NCBI RefSeq assembly: GCF_004784475.1
Contig: NZ_SRRT01000009.1
Coordinates: forward strand, 1-64,000
DNA: 64,000 nt
Source of the DNA: Streptomyces bauhiniae
Lineage (GTDB): Bacteria; Actinomycetota; Actinomycetes; Streptomycetales; Streptomycetaceae
Reading direction: 5' to 3'
Shown: positions 43,764 to 53,039 of the stretch, in pieces
Layout of the letters: every line of letters starts with the position of its first letter
Numbering within the stretch: position 1 is the first letter of the stretch
Program-made: the position numbers and the translations under genes
The notes under the pieces: model-generated
The model's database searches: none
Told to the model about the DNA's origin: nothing
Seen by the model: the letters and a program-made list of their open reading frames with translations, nothing else

Positions 43764-45353
43764 GTGTTCAAGCGGAACAGAGTCCGGCGCAGGGTCGCGG
43801 CGGCCGTGTCCCTGACCTCCCTCATCACCCTGCTGCCCGGCTGCGGACTGCTCTCCGACGGCGGCCCGGACGACAGCAGCCCGATCGTGGTGGGGACGAC
43901 CAGCGCGCCCAGCACCCTGGACCCGGCGGGCGCCTGGGACGGCTCCTGGGAACTGTTCCGCAACGTCTACCAGACCCTCCTGGCCTACCCGAACGGCGCG
44001 ACCACCCCGCAGCCGGACGCCGCCGAGAGCTGCTCCTTCACCGACTCCACCAGCCGCACCTACCGCTGCCGGCTGCGCGCCGGGCTGGAGTTCGCCGACG
44101 GCCACCCGCTCGACGCCGAGGCCGTCCGACACTCCATCGACCGCATCCGCACCATCAACGCCCCGAGCGGCCCCGCCGGACTGCTGGAGGGGCTGGACCG
44201 GGTGGAGACCACCGGCACGCGGGAGATCGTCTTCCATCTCAAGAAGCCCGACGCCACCTTCCCGTTCGTGCTCGCCACCCCCGCCATGTCCCTCGTCGAC
44301 CCGCGCGAGTACCCCGCCAACTCGCTGCGCAAGGACGGCAATGTGCACGGCTCGGGCCCGTACCGCCTGGAGTCCTACGACGAGGGCAAGCAGGCCGTGC
44401 TGGTGCGCAACGACCGGTACGAAGGGTTCGCCGAGCGGGAGAACAAGGCGGTGACCATCCGGTATTTCCAGGACTCCGCCGCGATGGTCGGGGCGCTGCG
44501 CGACAAGAGCATCGACGTCACCTACCGGGGACTCGCCGCCAACGACATCCTCACCCTCCAGCAGCAGTCCCCGGCCGGGCTGCAACTGGTCGACGGCACC
44601 GGTACCGACATCAGCTACCTGGTGTTCAACCCCAAGGACCGCTGGGCCGGGAACGCCGCCGTGCGCAAGGCCATAGCCCAGGTCGTGGACCGCGGCGCCA
44701 TCGCCCACAAGGTGTACCGGGACACCGTCGAACCGCTGTACTCGATGGTCCCCAAGGGCCTCACCGGCCACGCCACCTCCTACTTCGACCGCTTCGGCGA
44801 GCCCAGCGCCGGCAAGGCCCGCGCCATCCTCGCCGAGGCGGGCGTCAAGCAGCGGGTCCCGCTCACCTTCTGGTACACCTCCGACCGCTACGGCTCCGAG
44901 ACCGGCGTGATGTTCCGGGAGCTGAAGCGGCAGCTGGAGGACTCCGGGCTGTTCACCATCACCCTGCGCGCCCGCCCCTGGAAGACCTATGTCACCGGCT
45001 ACCAGAAGGGGGAGTACCCGGTGTTCGGGCGGGGCTGGTTCCCGGACTTCCCCGACGCGGACAACTTCATCGCGCCCTTCGTCGGCGAGCACAACGCGCT
45101 CGGCACCCCGTACGCGAGCAAGAAGATCACCGGTGAGCTGCTGCCCCGGTCGCGGGCGCAGGGGAACCGGGCCGAGGTGGTGAAGGACCTGACCGCCGCC
45201 CAGCGGATCATGGTGGACGACGCCCGGCTGATCCCGCTCTGGCAGGGGCGCCAGTACATCGCCGCGAGCCAGGACATCTCCGGGGGCGAGCGTGCCCTCG
45301 ACCCGTCGACGATCATGATGATGTGGGAGCTGAACCGGAAGACGAGCTGGTGA
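43764..45353 (+). CDS. ABC transporter substrate-binding lipoprotein (oligopeptide type)
   Basis: A 529-residue SBP_bac_5 protein. The signal peptide ends in the lipobox LLPGC (near residue 25). YQTLLAYPNG, LRAGLEFADGHPLDAEAV, GSGPYRLESYD and LVFNPKD are the family pattern. Solute unknown: peptides or similar compounds. No permease or ATPase genes follow, so it must pair with a transporter elsewhere. GTG 43764 has GAGGAG 7 nt upstream. Confidence 0.9.
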   Translation: MFKRNRVRRRVAAAVSLTSLITLLPGCGLLSDGGPDDSSPIVVGTTSAPSTLDPAGAWDGSWELFRNVYQTLLAYPNGATTPQPDAAESCSFTDSTSRTYRCRLRAGLEFADGHPLDAEAVRHSIDRIRTINAPSGPAGLLEGLDRVETTGTREIVFHLKKPDATFPFVLATPAMSLVDPREYPANSLRKDGNVHGSGPYRLESYDEGKQAVLVRNDRYEGFAERENKAVTIRYFQDSAAMVGALRDKSIDVTYRGLAANDILTLQQQSPAGLQLVDGTGTDISYLVFNPKDRWAGNAAVRKAIAQVVDRGAIAHKVYRDTVEPLYSMVPKGLTGHATSYFDRFGEPSAGKARAILAEAGVKQRVPLTFWYTSDRYGSETGVMFRELKRQLEDSGLFTITLRARPWKTYVTGYQKGEYPVFGRGWFPDFPDADNFIAPFVGEHNALGTPYASKKITGELLPRSRAQGNRAEVVKDLTAAQRIMVDDARLIPLWQGRQYIAASQDISGGERALDPSTIMMMWELNRKTSW

Positions 45354-45435
45354 GCGGCCTGCCGTCGGCGTTGTCAGTGGTCGCCTGTAGGTTCTGAAGC
45401 CTTGGAAGTGACCGCCGATCGTTAGGGACACCGAC

Positions 45436-46119
45436 GTGACCGACATCGCCATGCTGCCCGAGTCCTGGCAGGGCGTTCTGGGCGACGAACTCCAGCAGCC
45501 CTACTTCAAGGAGCTGACGGAGTTCGTCGAGGAGGAGCGGGCGAAGGGTCCCGTCTACCCGCCGCGCGAGGAGGTCTTCGCGGCGCTCGACGCGACGCCG
45601 TACGACAAGGTCAAGGTGCTCGTGCTCGGCCAGGACCCGTACCACGGCGAGGGCCAGGGGCACGGGCTGTGCTTCTCGGTGCGGCCCGGTGTGAAGACCC
45701 CGCCGTCGCTGCGGAACATCTACAAGGAGATGCGCGAGGAGCTGGACCTGCCCGTCCCGGACAACGGCTATCTGATGCCGTGGGCCGAACAGGGCGTCCT
45801 GCTGCTCAACGCGGTGCTCACCGTGCGCGCCGGCGAGGCCAACTCGCACAAGGGCAAGGGCTGGGAGAAGTTCACGGACGCGGTGATCCGCGCGGTGGCC
45901 TCCCGTCCCGACCCGGCGGTGTTCGTGCTGTGGGGCAACTACGCCCAGAAGAAGCTGCCGCTGATCGACGAGACGCGGCACGTGGTGGTCAAAGGCGCGC
46001 ATCCCTCGCCGCTGTCCGCGAAGAAGTTCTTCGGCTCGCGGCCCTTCACCCAGATCGACGAGGCCGTCGCCGCGCAGGGCCACGAGCCGATCGACTGGCG
46101 CATCCCCGACCTGGGCTGA
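45436..46119 (+). CDS. ung: Uracil-DNA glycosylase, family 1
   Basis: A 227-residue base-excision enzyme. The catalytic water-activating loop GQDPYHGEGQGHGL (near 66-79), PPSLRNI, LLLNAVLTV and the DNA-intercalation loop HPSPLS (near 192-197) are intact. The length matches the family. AGGGA lies 7 nt before GTG 45436. The window has no antisense or operon partner for it. Confidence 0.96.
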   Translation: MTDIAMLPESWQGVLGDELQQPYFKELTEFVEEERAKGPVYPPREEVFAALDATPYDKVKVLVLGQDPYHGEGQGHGLCFSVRPGVKTPPSLRNIYKEMREELDLPVPDNGYLMPWAEQGVLLLNAVLTVRAGEANSHKGKGWEKFTDAVIRAVASRPDPAVFVLWGNYAQKKLPLIDETRHVVVKGAHPSPLSAKKFFGSRPFTQIDEAVAAQGHEPIDWRIPDLG

Positions 46120-46244
46120 CCGGGGACCGGCCAGGCGGTCTCACCGTTCCGTTCGGGGCCGCCTGCCCGGTATCGCCGCCGGCTGCGGTTAGCGTCATGG
46201 GCGGACGGCCGACGAGCGGCCGGATGACGGGTCCGGAGGGCGCG

Positions 46245-46766
46245 ATGGCGGAGCGACAGGAGCAGACGGCGCCCGATGCCCTGCTCACCCGGATCGGGCA
46301 GATCGTCATGCTGCACCGGGGCGGTGACCGCGAGGAGGCCCGGCGCCGGCTGCTGGAGCTGTGGGCCGAGACGGCGGAGTCCGGCGAGGCGCTGCACCGC
46401 TGCACCCTCGCCCACTACCTGGCCGACACCCAGGACGACCCGGCGGACGAACTCGCCTGGGACCTCAGGGCGTTGTCGGCGGCCGACGAGCTGACCGACG
46501 GCCGTCCCGGCGCCGACCCCGCGAGCGTGCGCGGCTTCTACCCCTCGCTGCACCTCAGCCTCGCGGCCGACTACCTCAAGCTGGACCGCGCCGACGCCGC
46601 CCGCAGCCACCTGCGCCGCGCCCGCCGCGCGGCCGACACCCTCCCCGACGACGGCTACGGCACCGGCGTCCGGGCCGCGATCACCCGCATGGAACTCCGC
46701 CTCCCCGACACCGGCCCCGCCGAGGGCGACGGATGGGGCCCGCCGAGACAGCGCCCGACCCGCTAA
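46245..46766 (+). CDS. Hypothetical TPR-like protein
   Basis: A 173-residue mainly helical protein. Repeated A/L-rich helices (LLTRIGQIVMLHRGGDREEA, SLHLSLAADYLKLDRADAA) suggest tetratricopeptide-like repeats; it is conserved in streptomycetes but unnamed. ATG 46245 has GGAGGG 4 nt upstream; ATG 46197 and 46224 are in frame, with TAGCGT only just before 46197, which points to a downstream start. It overlaps the convergent lipoprotein gene by 4 nt. Confidence 0.75.
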   Translation: MAERQEQTAPDALLTRIGQIVMLHRGGDREEARRRLLELWAETAESGEALHRCTLAHYLADTQDDPADELAWDLRALSAADELTDGRPGADPASVRGFYPSLHLSLAADYLKLDRADAARSHLRRARRAADTLPDDGYGTGVRAAITRMELRLPDTGPAEGDGWGPPRQRPTR

Positions 46767-47200
46767 CGCCCGTACGCCCGCTCGCAGATCGTCGACTGCG
46801 GGCTGTTCTTGGGCCAGCCGCCGTACTTCTTGCCCAGCGCGCACACGTTCGGGATCTGCGGCACCGCGCGGGGCGCGTGCGGGGTGTCGGCGCGCGGGCG
46901 GTCCGGGTACGCCCGGCGCGGAGCGGGGACGACGGGGGTGCGCCGGGGCTCGGGCACGGCGGCGGGCGCCGAGCGGTGCGGCTTGCCGGCGCTGGGGGAG
47001 GGGCCGGTCCGCTCCAGCGACTCCTGGCCGGGCTCCTGGTCCATGCGGGGCAGCGCGCTCCCGTCCGGCCGGGCCGCCGCCGCCCGCGAGGGCGGGCCGC
47101 CCGGCCCCGAAGCGGGCACCGCCGGCCCGTGCACGGTCATACACCCGGTCAGAGTCGTGACGGCCACCAGCAGTGCCGCGGCAGACGAAGTTCGATCCAC
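46763..47200 (-). CDS. Small secreted proline-rich lipoprotein
   Basis: A 145-residue protein with a signal peptide ending in the lipobox LTGC (near residue 20), a long disordered proline/serine/arginine-rich middle part, and a conserved cysteine-containing end (NVCALGKKYGGWP, STICERAYGR). The two C-terminal cysteines may form a disulfide. Function unknown. Its stop codon overlaps the stop of the convergent TPR-like gene (46763-46766). GTG 47200 is inferred from the signal peptide. Confidence 0.75.
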   Translation of the reverse strand: MDRTSSAAALLVAVTTLTGCMTVHGPAVPASGPGGPPSRAAAARPDGSALPRMDQEPGQESLERTGPSPSAGKPHRSAPAAVPEPRRTPVVPAPRRAYPDRPRADTPHAPRAVPQIPNVCALGKKYGGWPKNSPQSTICERAYGR

Positions 47201-47318
47201 CCGCCCACTCTGCGCAGCCCCGCGCCCGCCATCCACCACCGACGTGCCCGCGATGCCCCACACGGGTGATCTCTCGCCCCACGGGGAGGGCGTGGCGCGG
47301 ACGCAGGGTGACGCGCGC

Positions 47319-47903
47319 TCAGTGCCCGAGCATGCCCCGCAGCAACTCCCGCAGCCCGGTCCGCACTTCCGTAAGGCCCGGCGGCCGGCTGCTGAAGGTG
47401 CCGACCGCGCAGCTGAACATCAGGCCGTCCGCCCAGGCGATGAGGGAGAGGACATGGCGCTCGGGGGCGGGGGAGCCCGCCGCGCGGAGCAGGGTGGTCA
47501 GGTGGTCCCGGAAGACGGCGCCGGTGGCGTCGTAGTAGGCGCGCAGCTCGGGGCGGCGGGTGGCCTCCAGGGCGAGTTCGTAGCGGGCGATCAGGAGGGG
47601 GCGGCCCTCGGTGAGGGAGCGGTGGACCGCCGTGGCGAGGCCGTCGGCCAGGGCGTCCGGCCCGCCCGCCGGGTCGGGCATCCCGGCCGGGACCAGCAGG
47701 TGGGCCTCGCGCTCGGCGTGCCGGCGGACGGCCAGTTCGAGGAGGGCCTGGCGGGTGCGGGCCACGTTGGAGGTGGAGCCCGGGGGCAGCCCGGCCGCCT
47801 CGTCCACGGCCCGGTGCGTCAGGCCGCGCATACCCCGCTCGGCGAGCAGGGCGAGGGCGGCGTCGGCGACGAGGTCGGCGCGGGACGGGCTGGGTGCGGA
47901 CAT
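47319..47903 (-). CDS. TetR-family regulator next to the FAD monooxygenase
   Basis: A 194-residue TetR-type protein: HTH at about 8-52 (LLAERGMRGLTHRAVDEAAG) with a helical effector domain. On the minus strand TAGGGT (47915-47910) is 6 nt before ATG 47903, so the mRNA is likely leaderless. It is divergent from the monooxygenase gene and two 14-bp palindromes lie between them, so autoregulation and control of the oxygenase are likely. Confidence 0.87.
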   Translation of the reverse strand: MSAPSPSRADLVADAALALLAERGMRGLTHRAVDEAAGLPPGSTSNVARTRQALLELAVRRHAEREAHLLVPAGMPDPAGGPDALADGLATAVHRSLTEGRPLLIARYELALEATRRPELRAYYDATGAVFRDHLTTLLRAAGSPAPERHVLSLIAWADGLMFSCAVGTFSSRPPGLTEVRTGLRELLRGMLGH

Positions 47904-47954
47904 GGGGCGACCCTATCCGGGAGCGGTGGGGCCCGAGCGGGGCTGGTGGTGAGC

Positions 47955-47968
47955 ACTACGGGCGTAGT
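47955..47968. promoter_or_regulatory. TetR operator candidate 1
   Basis: ACTACGGGCGTAGT: inverted ACTAC/GTAGT arms with a 4-nt centre. It is one of two near-identical copies between the TetR and monooxygenase genes. Confidence 0.75.
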
Positions 47969-47981
47969 ACGGTGAAAGTCC

Positions 47982-47995
47982 ACTACAGGAGTAGT
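47982..47995. promoter_or_regulatory. TetR operator candidate 2
   Basis: ACTACAGGAGTAGT has the same ACTAC/GTAGT arms as copy 1, 27 nt away centre to centre. A TACGGT -10-like hexamer for the monooxygenase gene lies between the two copies (47968-47973). Confidence 0.75.
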
Positions 47996-48020
47996 CCCCC
48001 AGGAGACCCACGGAGGAGTC

Positions 48021-49196
48021 ATGACGAAGGCGGCGCGGGCGCTGGTCATCGGCGGCGGCATCGGGGGTCTCACCGCGGCGGCGGCCCTGCACCGGCGCGG
48101 CTGGGAGGTCACCGTGCTGGAGCGGGCGCCCTCGCTGGAGCCGGTCGGCGCCGCCATCTCGCTCGCGCCCAACGCCCTGCGCGCGCTGGACACCCTCGGC
48201 ATCGGCGACGAGATCCGCGACCTGGCCGCCTGGCAGGGCGAGGGCGGACTCCGTACCCCCGGCGGCCGCTGGCTGGCCAGGTCCGACCCCGAGGCACTGG
48301 CCGCGCGCTTCGGCGGTCCCCTCGTGCTGCTGCCCCGCACCACGCTGGTCGGCCGCCTCGCCGCCCTCCTCCCGCCCGGCACCGTCCGCACGGCGTCCCC
48401 CGCCACCCTCGCCGACCCCGGCGGCACGCACCGGCCCGCCCAAGTGGCCGTAGACAACGAGGTGTTGGAGGCCGACCTGGTGATCGGCGCCGACGGCGTC
48501 AACTCCCGTGTCCGCGCAGCCCTGTTCCCCGCCCACCCCGGCGCGGTGTACGCCGGCTTCACCACCTGGCGCCTCCTGATCCCGGTTCCCGGCGCGCGGT
48601 TCGCCTCGCACGAGACCTGGGGCCGGGGCCACATCTGGGGCACCCACCCGCTCAAGGACGGCCGGGTCTACGCCTACGCGGCCGCCACCGCCCCCGCCGG
48701 ACACCGTGCCCCGGACGACGAGAAGGCCGAGCTGCTGCGCCGGTACGGCGACTGGCACGACCCGGTCCCCGCCGTGCTCGCCGCCGCCCGCCCCGAGGAC
48801 GTGCTCCGCCACGACGTCCACCACATCGCCGACCCGCTGCCCGCCTTCCACTCCGGCCGCGTCGCCCTCCTCGGGGACGCCGCGCACGCCATGCCGCCGA
48901 CCCTCGGCCAGGGCGGCAACCAGGCCGTCGAGGACGCCGTCGTGCTCGCCCACCACGGCGCCGGCCTCGCGGCGTACACCGAGGCGCGGCTCCCGCGCAC
49001 CACCGGCATCGCCCGCCAGGCCGTCCGGGCGGCCCGCCTCAACATGGCGGGCGGCCGCGCGGCCGTCGCCGTCCGTGACACCGCCGTGGCCGCCCTCGCC
49101 AAGGCCGCGCCCACGCTGCTGCTGCGCTCCTTCGACGGCATCGCCGACTGGCGCCCGCCGTATGCTTCCGGGGACGTCAACGCGGGACAGCGGTAG
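48021..49196 (+). CDS. FAD-dependent monooxygenase (salicylate-hydroxylase-like)
   Basis: A 391-residue class A flavoprotein monooxygenase. The FAD motif GGGIGGLTAAAALHRRGWEV, a DG motif (IGADGVNSRVR) and the GD motif LLGDAAHAMPPTLGQGGNQA are intact. It hydroxylates an aromatic or similar substrate that cannot be named. GGAGG lies 7 nt before the ATG. The divergent TetR regulator and paired operators make substrate-inducible expression likely. The stop is 11 nt from the next gene. Confidence 0.9.
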   Translation: MTKAARALVIGGGIGGLTAAAALHRRGWEVTVLERAPSLEPVGAAISLAPNALRALDTLGIGDEIRDLAAWQGEGGLRTPGGRWLARSDPEALAARFGGPLVLLPRTTLVGRLAALLPPGTVRTASPATLADPGGTHRPAQVAVDNEVLEADLVIGADGVNSRVRAALFPAHPGAVYAGFTTWRLLIPVPGARFASHETWGRGHIWGTHPLKDGRVYAYAAATAPAGHRAPDDEKAELLRRYGDWHDPVPAVLAAARPEDVLRHDVHHIADPLPAFHSGRVALLGDAAHAMPPTLGQGGNQAVEDAVVLAHHGAGLAAYTEARLPRTTGIARQAVRAARLNMAGGRAAVAVRDTAVAALAKAAPTLLLRSFDGIADWRPPYASGDVNAGQR

Positions 49197-49207
49197 GGAG
49201 AACACAG

Positions 49208-50119
49208 GTGAAGGTCGGCTGCATCGGACTCGGCGACATCGCGCGGAAGGCGTATCTGCCGGTCCTCGGCACACAGCCCGGACTCGACCTCCACCTCCAG
49301 ACCCGCACCCCCGCCACCCTCGCCGCCGTGGGCGACTCGCTGCACCTGCCCGCCGGGCAGCGGCACGAGACGCTGGACTCGCTGCTGGACGCCGGTCTCG
49401 ACGCGGCCTTCGTGCACGCGCCCACCGCCGTCCACCCGGAGATCGTCACCAGGCTCCTGGAGGCGGGTGTCCCCACGTACGTCGACAAGCCGCTCGCCTA
49501 TGAACTCACCGATTCCCAGAAGCTGGTGGAGCTGGCCGAGCGCCAGAGCGTGCCGCTCTTCGTCGGCTTCAACCGGCGGTACGCCCCCGCCTACGCGCAG
49601 GTCCTGGAGCACCCGCGCGACCTGATCCTGCTCCAGAAGAACCGGGTCGGCCTCCCCGAGGAACCGCGCTTGATGGTCCTGGACGACTTCATCCACGTCG
49701 TGGACACCCTGCGCTTCCTGGTCCCCGGCCCGGTGGACGATGTCACGGTGCGGGTGCGTACCGAGGACGGGCTGCTCCATCACGTCGTGCTCCAGCTCTC
49801 CGGCGACGGCTTCACCGCGCTCGGCGTGATGAACCGGCTCAGCGGCTCGGCCGAGGAGATCCTGGAGGTCTCCGGGCAGGACACCAAGCGCCAGGTGATC
49901 AACCTCGCCGAGGTGATCGACCACAAGGGCCAGCCCACCGTGCGCCGCCGGGGCGACTGGGTCCCGGTGTCCCGGCAGCGTGGCATCGAGGGCGCCGTCC
50001 TCACCTTCCTCGACGCGGTCCGCGCGGGCGAACCGCTCAGCGCACGGGACGCGCTGGCGACTCACGAGCTGTGCGAGCGCGTGGTACGAGCGGCTCAGGG
50101 CCGGTCCGGCGCGGCCTGA
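49208..50119 (+). CDS. Gfo/Idh/MocA-family oxidoreductase
   Basis: A 303-residue NAD(P)-dependent oxidoreductase. The Rossmann start VGCIGLGDIARKAYLPVL and the conserved EKP-like YVDKPLAYE motif are present; the C-terminal domain is as usual for the family. Substrate unknown, often a sugar or inositol. GTG 49208 follows AGGGAGA, 11 nt after the monooxygenase stop, so both are probably one operon. Its final 83 nt overlap the end of lnt on the other strand. Confidence 0.88.
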   Translation: MKVGCIGLGDIARKAYLPVLGTQPGLDLHLQTRTPATLAAVGDSLHLPAGQRHETLDSLLDAGLDAAFVHAPTAVHPEIVTRLLEAGVPTYVDKPLAYELTDSQKLVELAERQSVPLFVGFNRRYAPAYAQVLEHPRDLILLQKNRVGLPEEPRLMVLDDFIHVVDTLRFLVPGPVDDVTVRVRTEDGLLHHVVLQLSGDGFTALGVMNRLSGSAEEILEVSGQDTKRQVINLAEVIDHKGQPTVRRRGDWVPVSRQRGIEGAVLTFLDAVRAGEPLSARDALATHELCERVVRAAQGRSGAA

Positions 50120-51608
50120 GCGTCCGTACGCCCTCCGTCACGCCGAGCACCGCCAGCACCAGCAGCGCGCCGTCCACCGGCCAGTCGCCGTGCCGGACGT
50201 ACGGGGTGACGCCGTGGGCCAGCGGTACGTCGTACACGCGGGCGGCGCTCGCGCCGGTGCCGAGGCGGGGGCCGACGCGTTCGCCGTCCGGGCCGTAGAC
50301 CGCCGAGACGCCGGTCAGGGTGGCGTGGACCATCGGGCGGCCGGTCTCGGCGGCCCGCAGCGCGGCCAGCGAGGCGTGCTGGTCGGGGGCCCAGCTTTGC
50401 TGGAAGGAGGAGGTGGCGGACTGGCCGAGGAGCAGGTCGGCGCCGTCCTCGGTGAGGTGGCGGCCCATGTCGGGGAACGCGGTCTCGAAGCAGACCAGCG
50501 GGCCGATACGCAGGCGCCCGGCGTCCATCACGACCTGCTCCGTGCCCCGGTGCCGGTCCTCGCCCGCCGCCTTGCCGACCGAGGTGGCCCAGCCGAGCAG
50601 GGCGCGGGCCGGTATGTACTCACCGAAGGGGACCAGGCGCATCTTGTCGTACCGGTCGCCGGTGGGGCCGTCGGGGCCGATCAGGACCGAACTCTTGTAG
50701 ATGCCGGGGCGGTCGGAGCGGCGGGCGTCGACGTTCACCAGGATCTCGGCGCCGGTCTGCCGGGAGAGGGCGGCGATCCTGCGGGCCAGGTCGGGTCGGT
50801 CGCCGAGGTCGTGGCCGACGCTGCTCTCGCCCCAGACGATCAGGTCGACGTCCCGCCCTGCCAACTGCCGGGTCAGCGCCTCCTCCCGGGCGAACCGCTG
50901 GTCCGGGCCGTCGTACACGCCCGGCTGGACGACCGCGATCCGTGCCCGTCCGTCCACGTCCGCGCGCGGGGCCCAGGCGTACGCGGCGCTCGTCGCGGCG
51001 GCCGTGGCGATCAGAGAGGCCACGGCGGGGACGCGAGAGGCGGGGACCGAAATCAGCACCGCCAGCGCGACGTTGACGGCTACCACCAGGAAGCTGAGCA
51101 GCCAGACCCCGCCCACCGAGGCGAGGCGCAGCGCCGGGCCGACCTGCCACTGGGTGGAGCCGAGCATGCCCCAGGGGCCGCCGAGACCCTGCCAGGAGCG
51201 GACCAGTTCCACCGCCAGCCAGGCCGAGGGGAGGACGAGCAGGGCGGCGAAGGCGCGGGCGGGGGAGGGGGTGCCGCCCAGGAAGCGGCGCACCAGCCAG
51301 CCCCACGGGGCCCACAGCGCGCCCAGCAGGGCGGCTATCAGGAAGATGAACACATGCAGGCTCGGCAGCAGCCAATGGTGCACGGCCAGCATGAACCCGA
51401 GCCCGCCGCACCAGCCGTCGAGCGCGGCCCGGCGTGCGGTCGGCGCGGTACGGGCCAGCGCGATCCACGGGACGAGGGCCACGTACGCGAACCACCACAG
51501 CGCGGGCGCCGGGAACGCGAGCACGGGCAGCGCGCCCGCGAGGGCAGCGGCGCCGGAACGAGGCCAGGGGGAGTCCAGCAGCCGGCCGAACGACCTCGTG
51601 CTCCTCAT
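50037..51608 (-). CDS. lnt: Apolipoprotein N-acyltransferase
   Basis: A 523-residue enzyme that adds the third acyl chain to lipoproteins. About eight membrane helices (1-220) precede a nitrilase-like domain (about 225-480) with the catalytic triad glutamate (WGESS), lysine (DKMRLVPFGEY) and cysteine (VCFETAFPD). GGGAGGGAG precedes ATG 51608. This fits the many lipoproteins seen in the window. Streptomycetes typically have two Lnt copies. Confidence 0.93.
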   Translation of the reverse strand: MRSTRSFGRLLDSPWPRSGAAALAGALPVLAFPAPALWWFAYVALVPWIALARTAPTARRAALDGWCGGLGFMLAVHHWLLPSLHVFIFLIAALLGALWAPWGWLVRRFLGGTPSPARAFAALLVLPSAWLAVELVRSWQGLGGPWGMLGSTQWQVGPALRLASVGGVWLLSFLVVAVNVALAVLISVPASRVPAVASLIATAAATSAAYAWAPRADVDGRARIAVVQPGVYDGPDQRFAREEALTRQLAGRDVDLIVWGESSVGHDLGDRPDLARRIAALSRQTGAEILVNVDARRSDRPGIYKSSVLIGPDGPTGDRYDKMRLVPFGEYIPARALLGWATSVGKAAGEDRHRGTEQVVMDAGRLRIGPLVCFETAFPDMGRHLTEDGADLLLGQSATSSFQQSWAPDQHASLAALRAAETGRPMVHATLTGVSAVYGPDGERVGPRLGTGASAARVYDVPLAHGVTPYVRHGDWPVDGALLVLAVLGVTEGVRTLRPRRTGPEPLVPRARTARESPARPVR

Positions 51609-51718
51609 CCGGAGTCTCCCTCCCCAGGGCCCTCACCTCCCAGTGTGCGCGCCTCCTGCGATCTACGACAGGGGATATTGGGTGGCAGAAGGGGCTCCGG
51701 GTGGCCGAATCTGGTCCC

Positions 51719-52330
51719 ATGATCGACCAACCCACCGCCCCCGAACCGAAGTTCCGCATCCGCGCGGCCCATACGCCCACCACGATCACGATGTACCAGG
51801 CGTACCGGCCCGAGATCGGCGTGCCCGCCGCCCGCGCCGGACGCTTCCCGGCCGCGTGGAGCCGGTCCCGGATGACGTGGATCAAGCCGTCGTTCCTCTG
51901 GATGATGTACCGCTGCGGCTGGGGGGCCAAGGAGGGTCAGGAGACCGTCCTCGCCGTGGAGATCACGCGCACCGGCTTCGAGTGGGCGCTGCGGAACGCC
52001 TGCCTCTCCCACCACGTCCCCGCCCTGCACGGCACCCCGGCCGACTTCAGGCGGACCCTCCGCGAGGCGCCGGCGCGCGTGCAGTGGGACCCGGAGCGGG
52101 ACCTGCACCTCAACCCCCTGCCCCACCGCTCCCTCCAGCTCGGCCTCACCGGAGAGGCGGCCGCGCGCTATGCGGACGAGTGGATCGTGGGCATCCGGGA
52201 CGTGACCCCGCTGGCGCGGGAGATCCACGGCGCGGTACGGGCCGGGCGGCTGCAAGAGGCGGGCACGCTGCTGCCGGCGGAGTCGCCGTACCCCGTCCCG
52301 GAGGGGCTGCTGACTCACCTCGGCGCGTAG
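51719..52330 (+). CDS. DUF4291 family protein
   Basis: A 203-residue protein of the DUF4291 family (YQAYRPEIG, MTWIKPSFLWMMYRCGW, VQWDPERDLH, RSLQLGL). The function is unknown. ATG 51719 lacks a ribosome site; GAATCT ends 6 nt upstream, which fits a leaderless start. It is 37 nt upstream of the HAD gene. Confidence 0.85.
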   Translation: MIDQPTAPEPKFRIRAAHTPTTITMYQAYRPEIGVPAARAGRFPAAWSRSRMTWIKPSFLWMMYRCGWGAKEGQETVLAVEITRTGFEWALRNACLSHHVPALHGTPADFRRTLREAPARVQWDPERDLHLNPLPHRSLQLGLTGEAAARYADEWIVGIRDVTPLAREIHGAVRAGRLQEAGTLLPAESPYPVPEGLLTHLGA

Positions 52331-52354
52331 ATCAGCGGGGCGCGGTGCCCGCAC

Positions 52355-52367
52355 TACGCTGGCGACC
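52355..52367 (+). promoter_or_regulatory. Leaderless-type -10 element of the HAD gene
   Basis: TACGCT (52355-52360) is followed by 7 nt and then ATG 52368. Confidence 0.55.
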
Positions 52368-53030
52368 ATGATTCGCGCTGCGGTCTTCGATGTCGGTGAG
52401 TGTCTGGTGGACGAGACGACGGAGTACGGGACCTGGGCCGACTGGCTGGGCGTACCCCGGCACACGTTCTCGGCGGTGTTCGGGGCGGTGGTGGCCCAGG
52501 GGCGGGATCACCGCGAGGTCTTCGAGGCGTTCCGGCCCGGCTTCGACCTGGCGGCGGAGCGGGAGCTGCGGGCCGACGCCGGGATGCCGGAGGTGTTCGG
52601 CGAGTCCGACGTGTACGACGACGTCCGCGACACCCTGGCCACCCTCCGCGCGGACGGCCTCTGGCTCGGCATCGCCGGCAACCAGGACGCCCACGCCGCC
52701 CGCCTCCTGCGCGAACTCTTCGCCACGGACGTCGACCTGATCGGCACCTCGGCCGACTGGGGCACCGCCAAGCCCGACCCCGCCTTCTTCTCCCGCCTGA
52801 CCTCCCTGGTCCCCGCGGAACCGGACGAGATCCTCTACGTCGGCGACCGCCTCGACAACGACATCCGCCCCGCGGCAGCGGCCGGCCTCCACACAGCCCT
52901 CCTCCACCGCGGCCCCTGGTCCCGACTCACCTGGCCCACAAAGGAAGCCCACCGCCTCCCCTTGTTCCGCATCGAAAGCCTGCTGGAACTGTCGGGCTTG
53001 ATCAGGGAGTTCAACAGCGGCAGTCGCTGA
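52368..53030 (+). CDS. HAD-superfamily hydrolase
   Basis: A 220-residue hydrolase. Motif I reads FDVGECLVDE, so the aspartate two positions after the nucleophile is a glycine as in several HAD dehalogenase-like proteins. Motif II is GIAGNQ, motif III lysine is in GTAKPDPAFF and motif IV GDRLDNDIRPA. Substrate unknown. ATG 52368 is preceded by TACGCT at 7 nt. Confidence 0.87.
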   Translation: MIRAAVFDVGECLVDETTEYGTWADWLGVPRHTFSAVFGAVVAQGRDHREVFEAFRPGFDLAAERELRADAGMPEVFGESDVYDDVRDTLATLRADGLWLGIAGNQDAHAARLLRELFATDVDLIGTSADWGTAKPDPAFFSRLTSLVPAEPDEILYVGDRLDNDIRPAAAAGLHTALLHRGPWSRLTWPTKEAHRLPLFRIESLLELSGLIREFNSGSR

Positions 53031-53039
53031 ACCCCGTCG

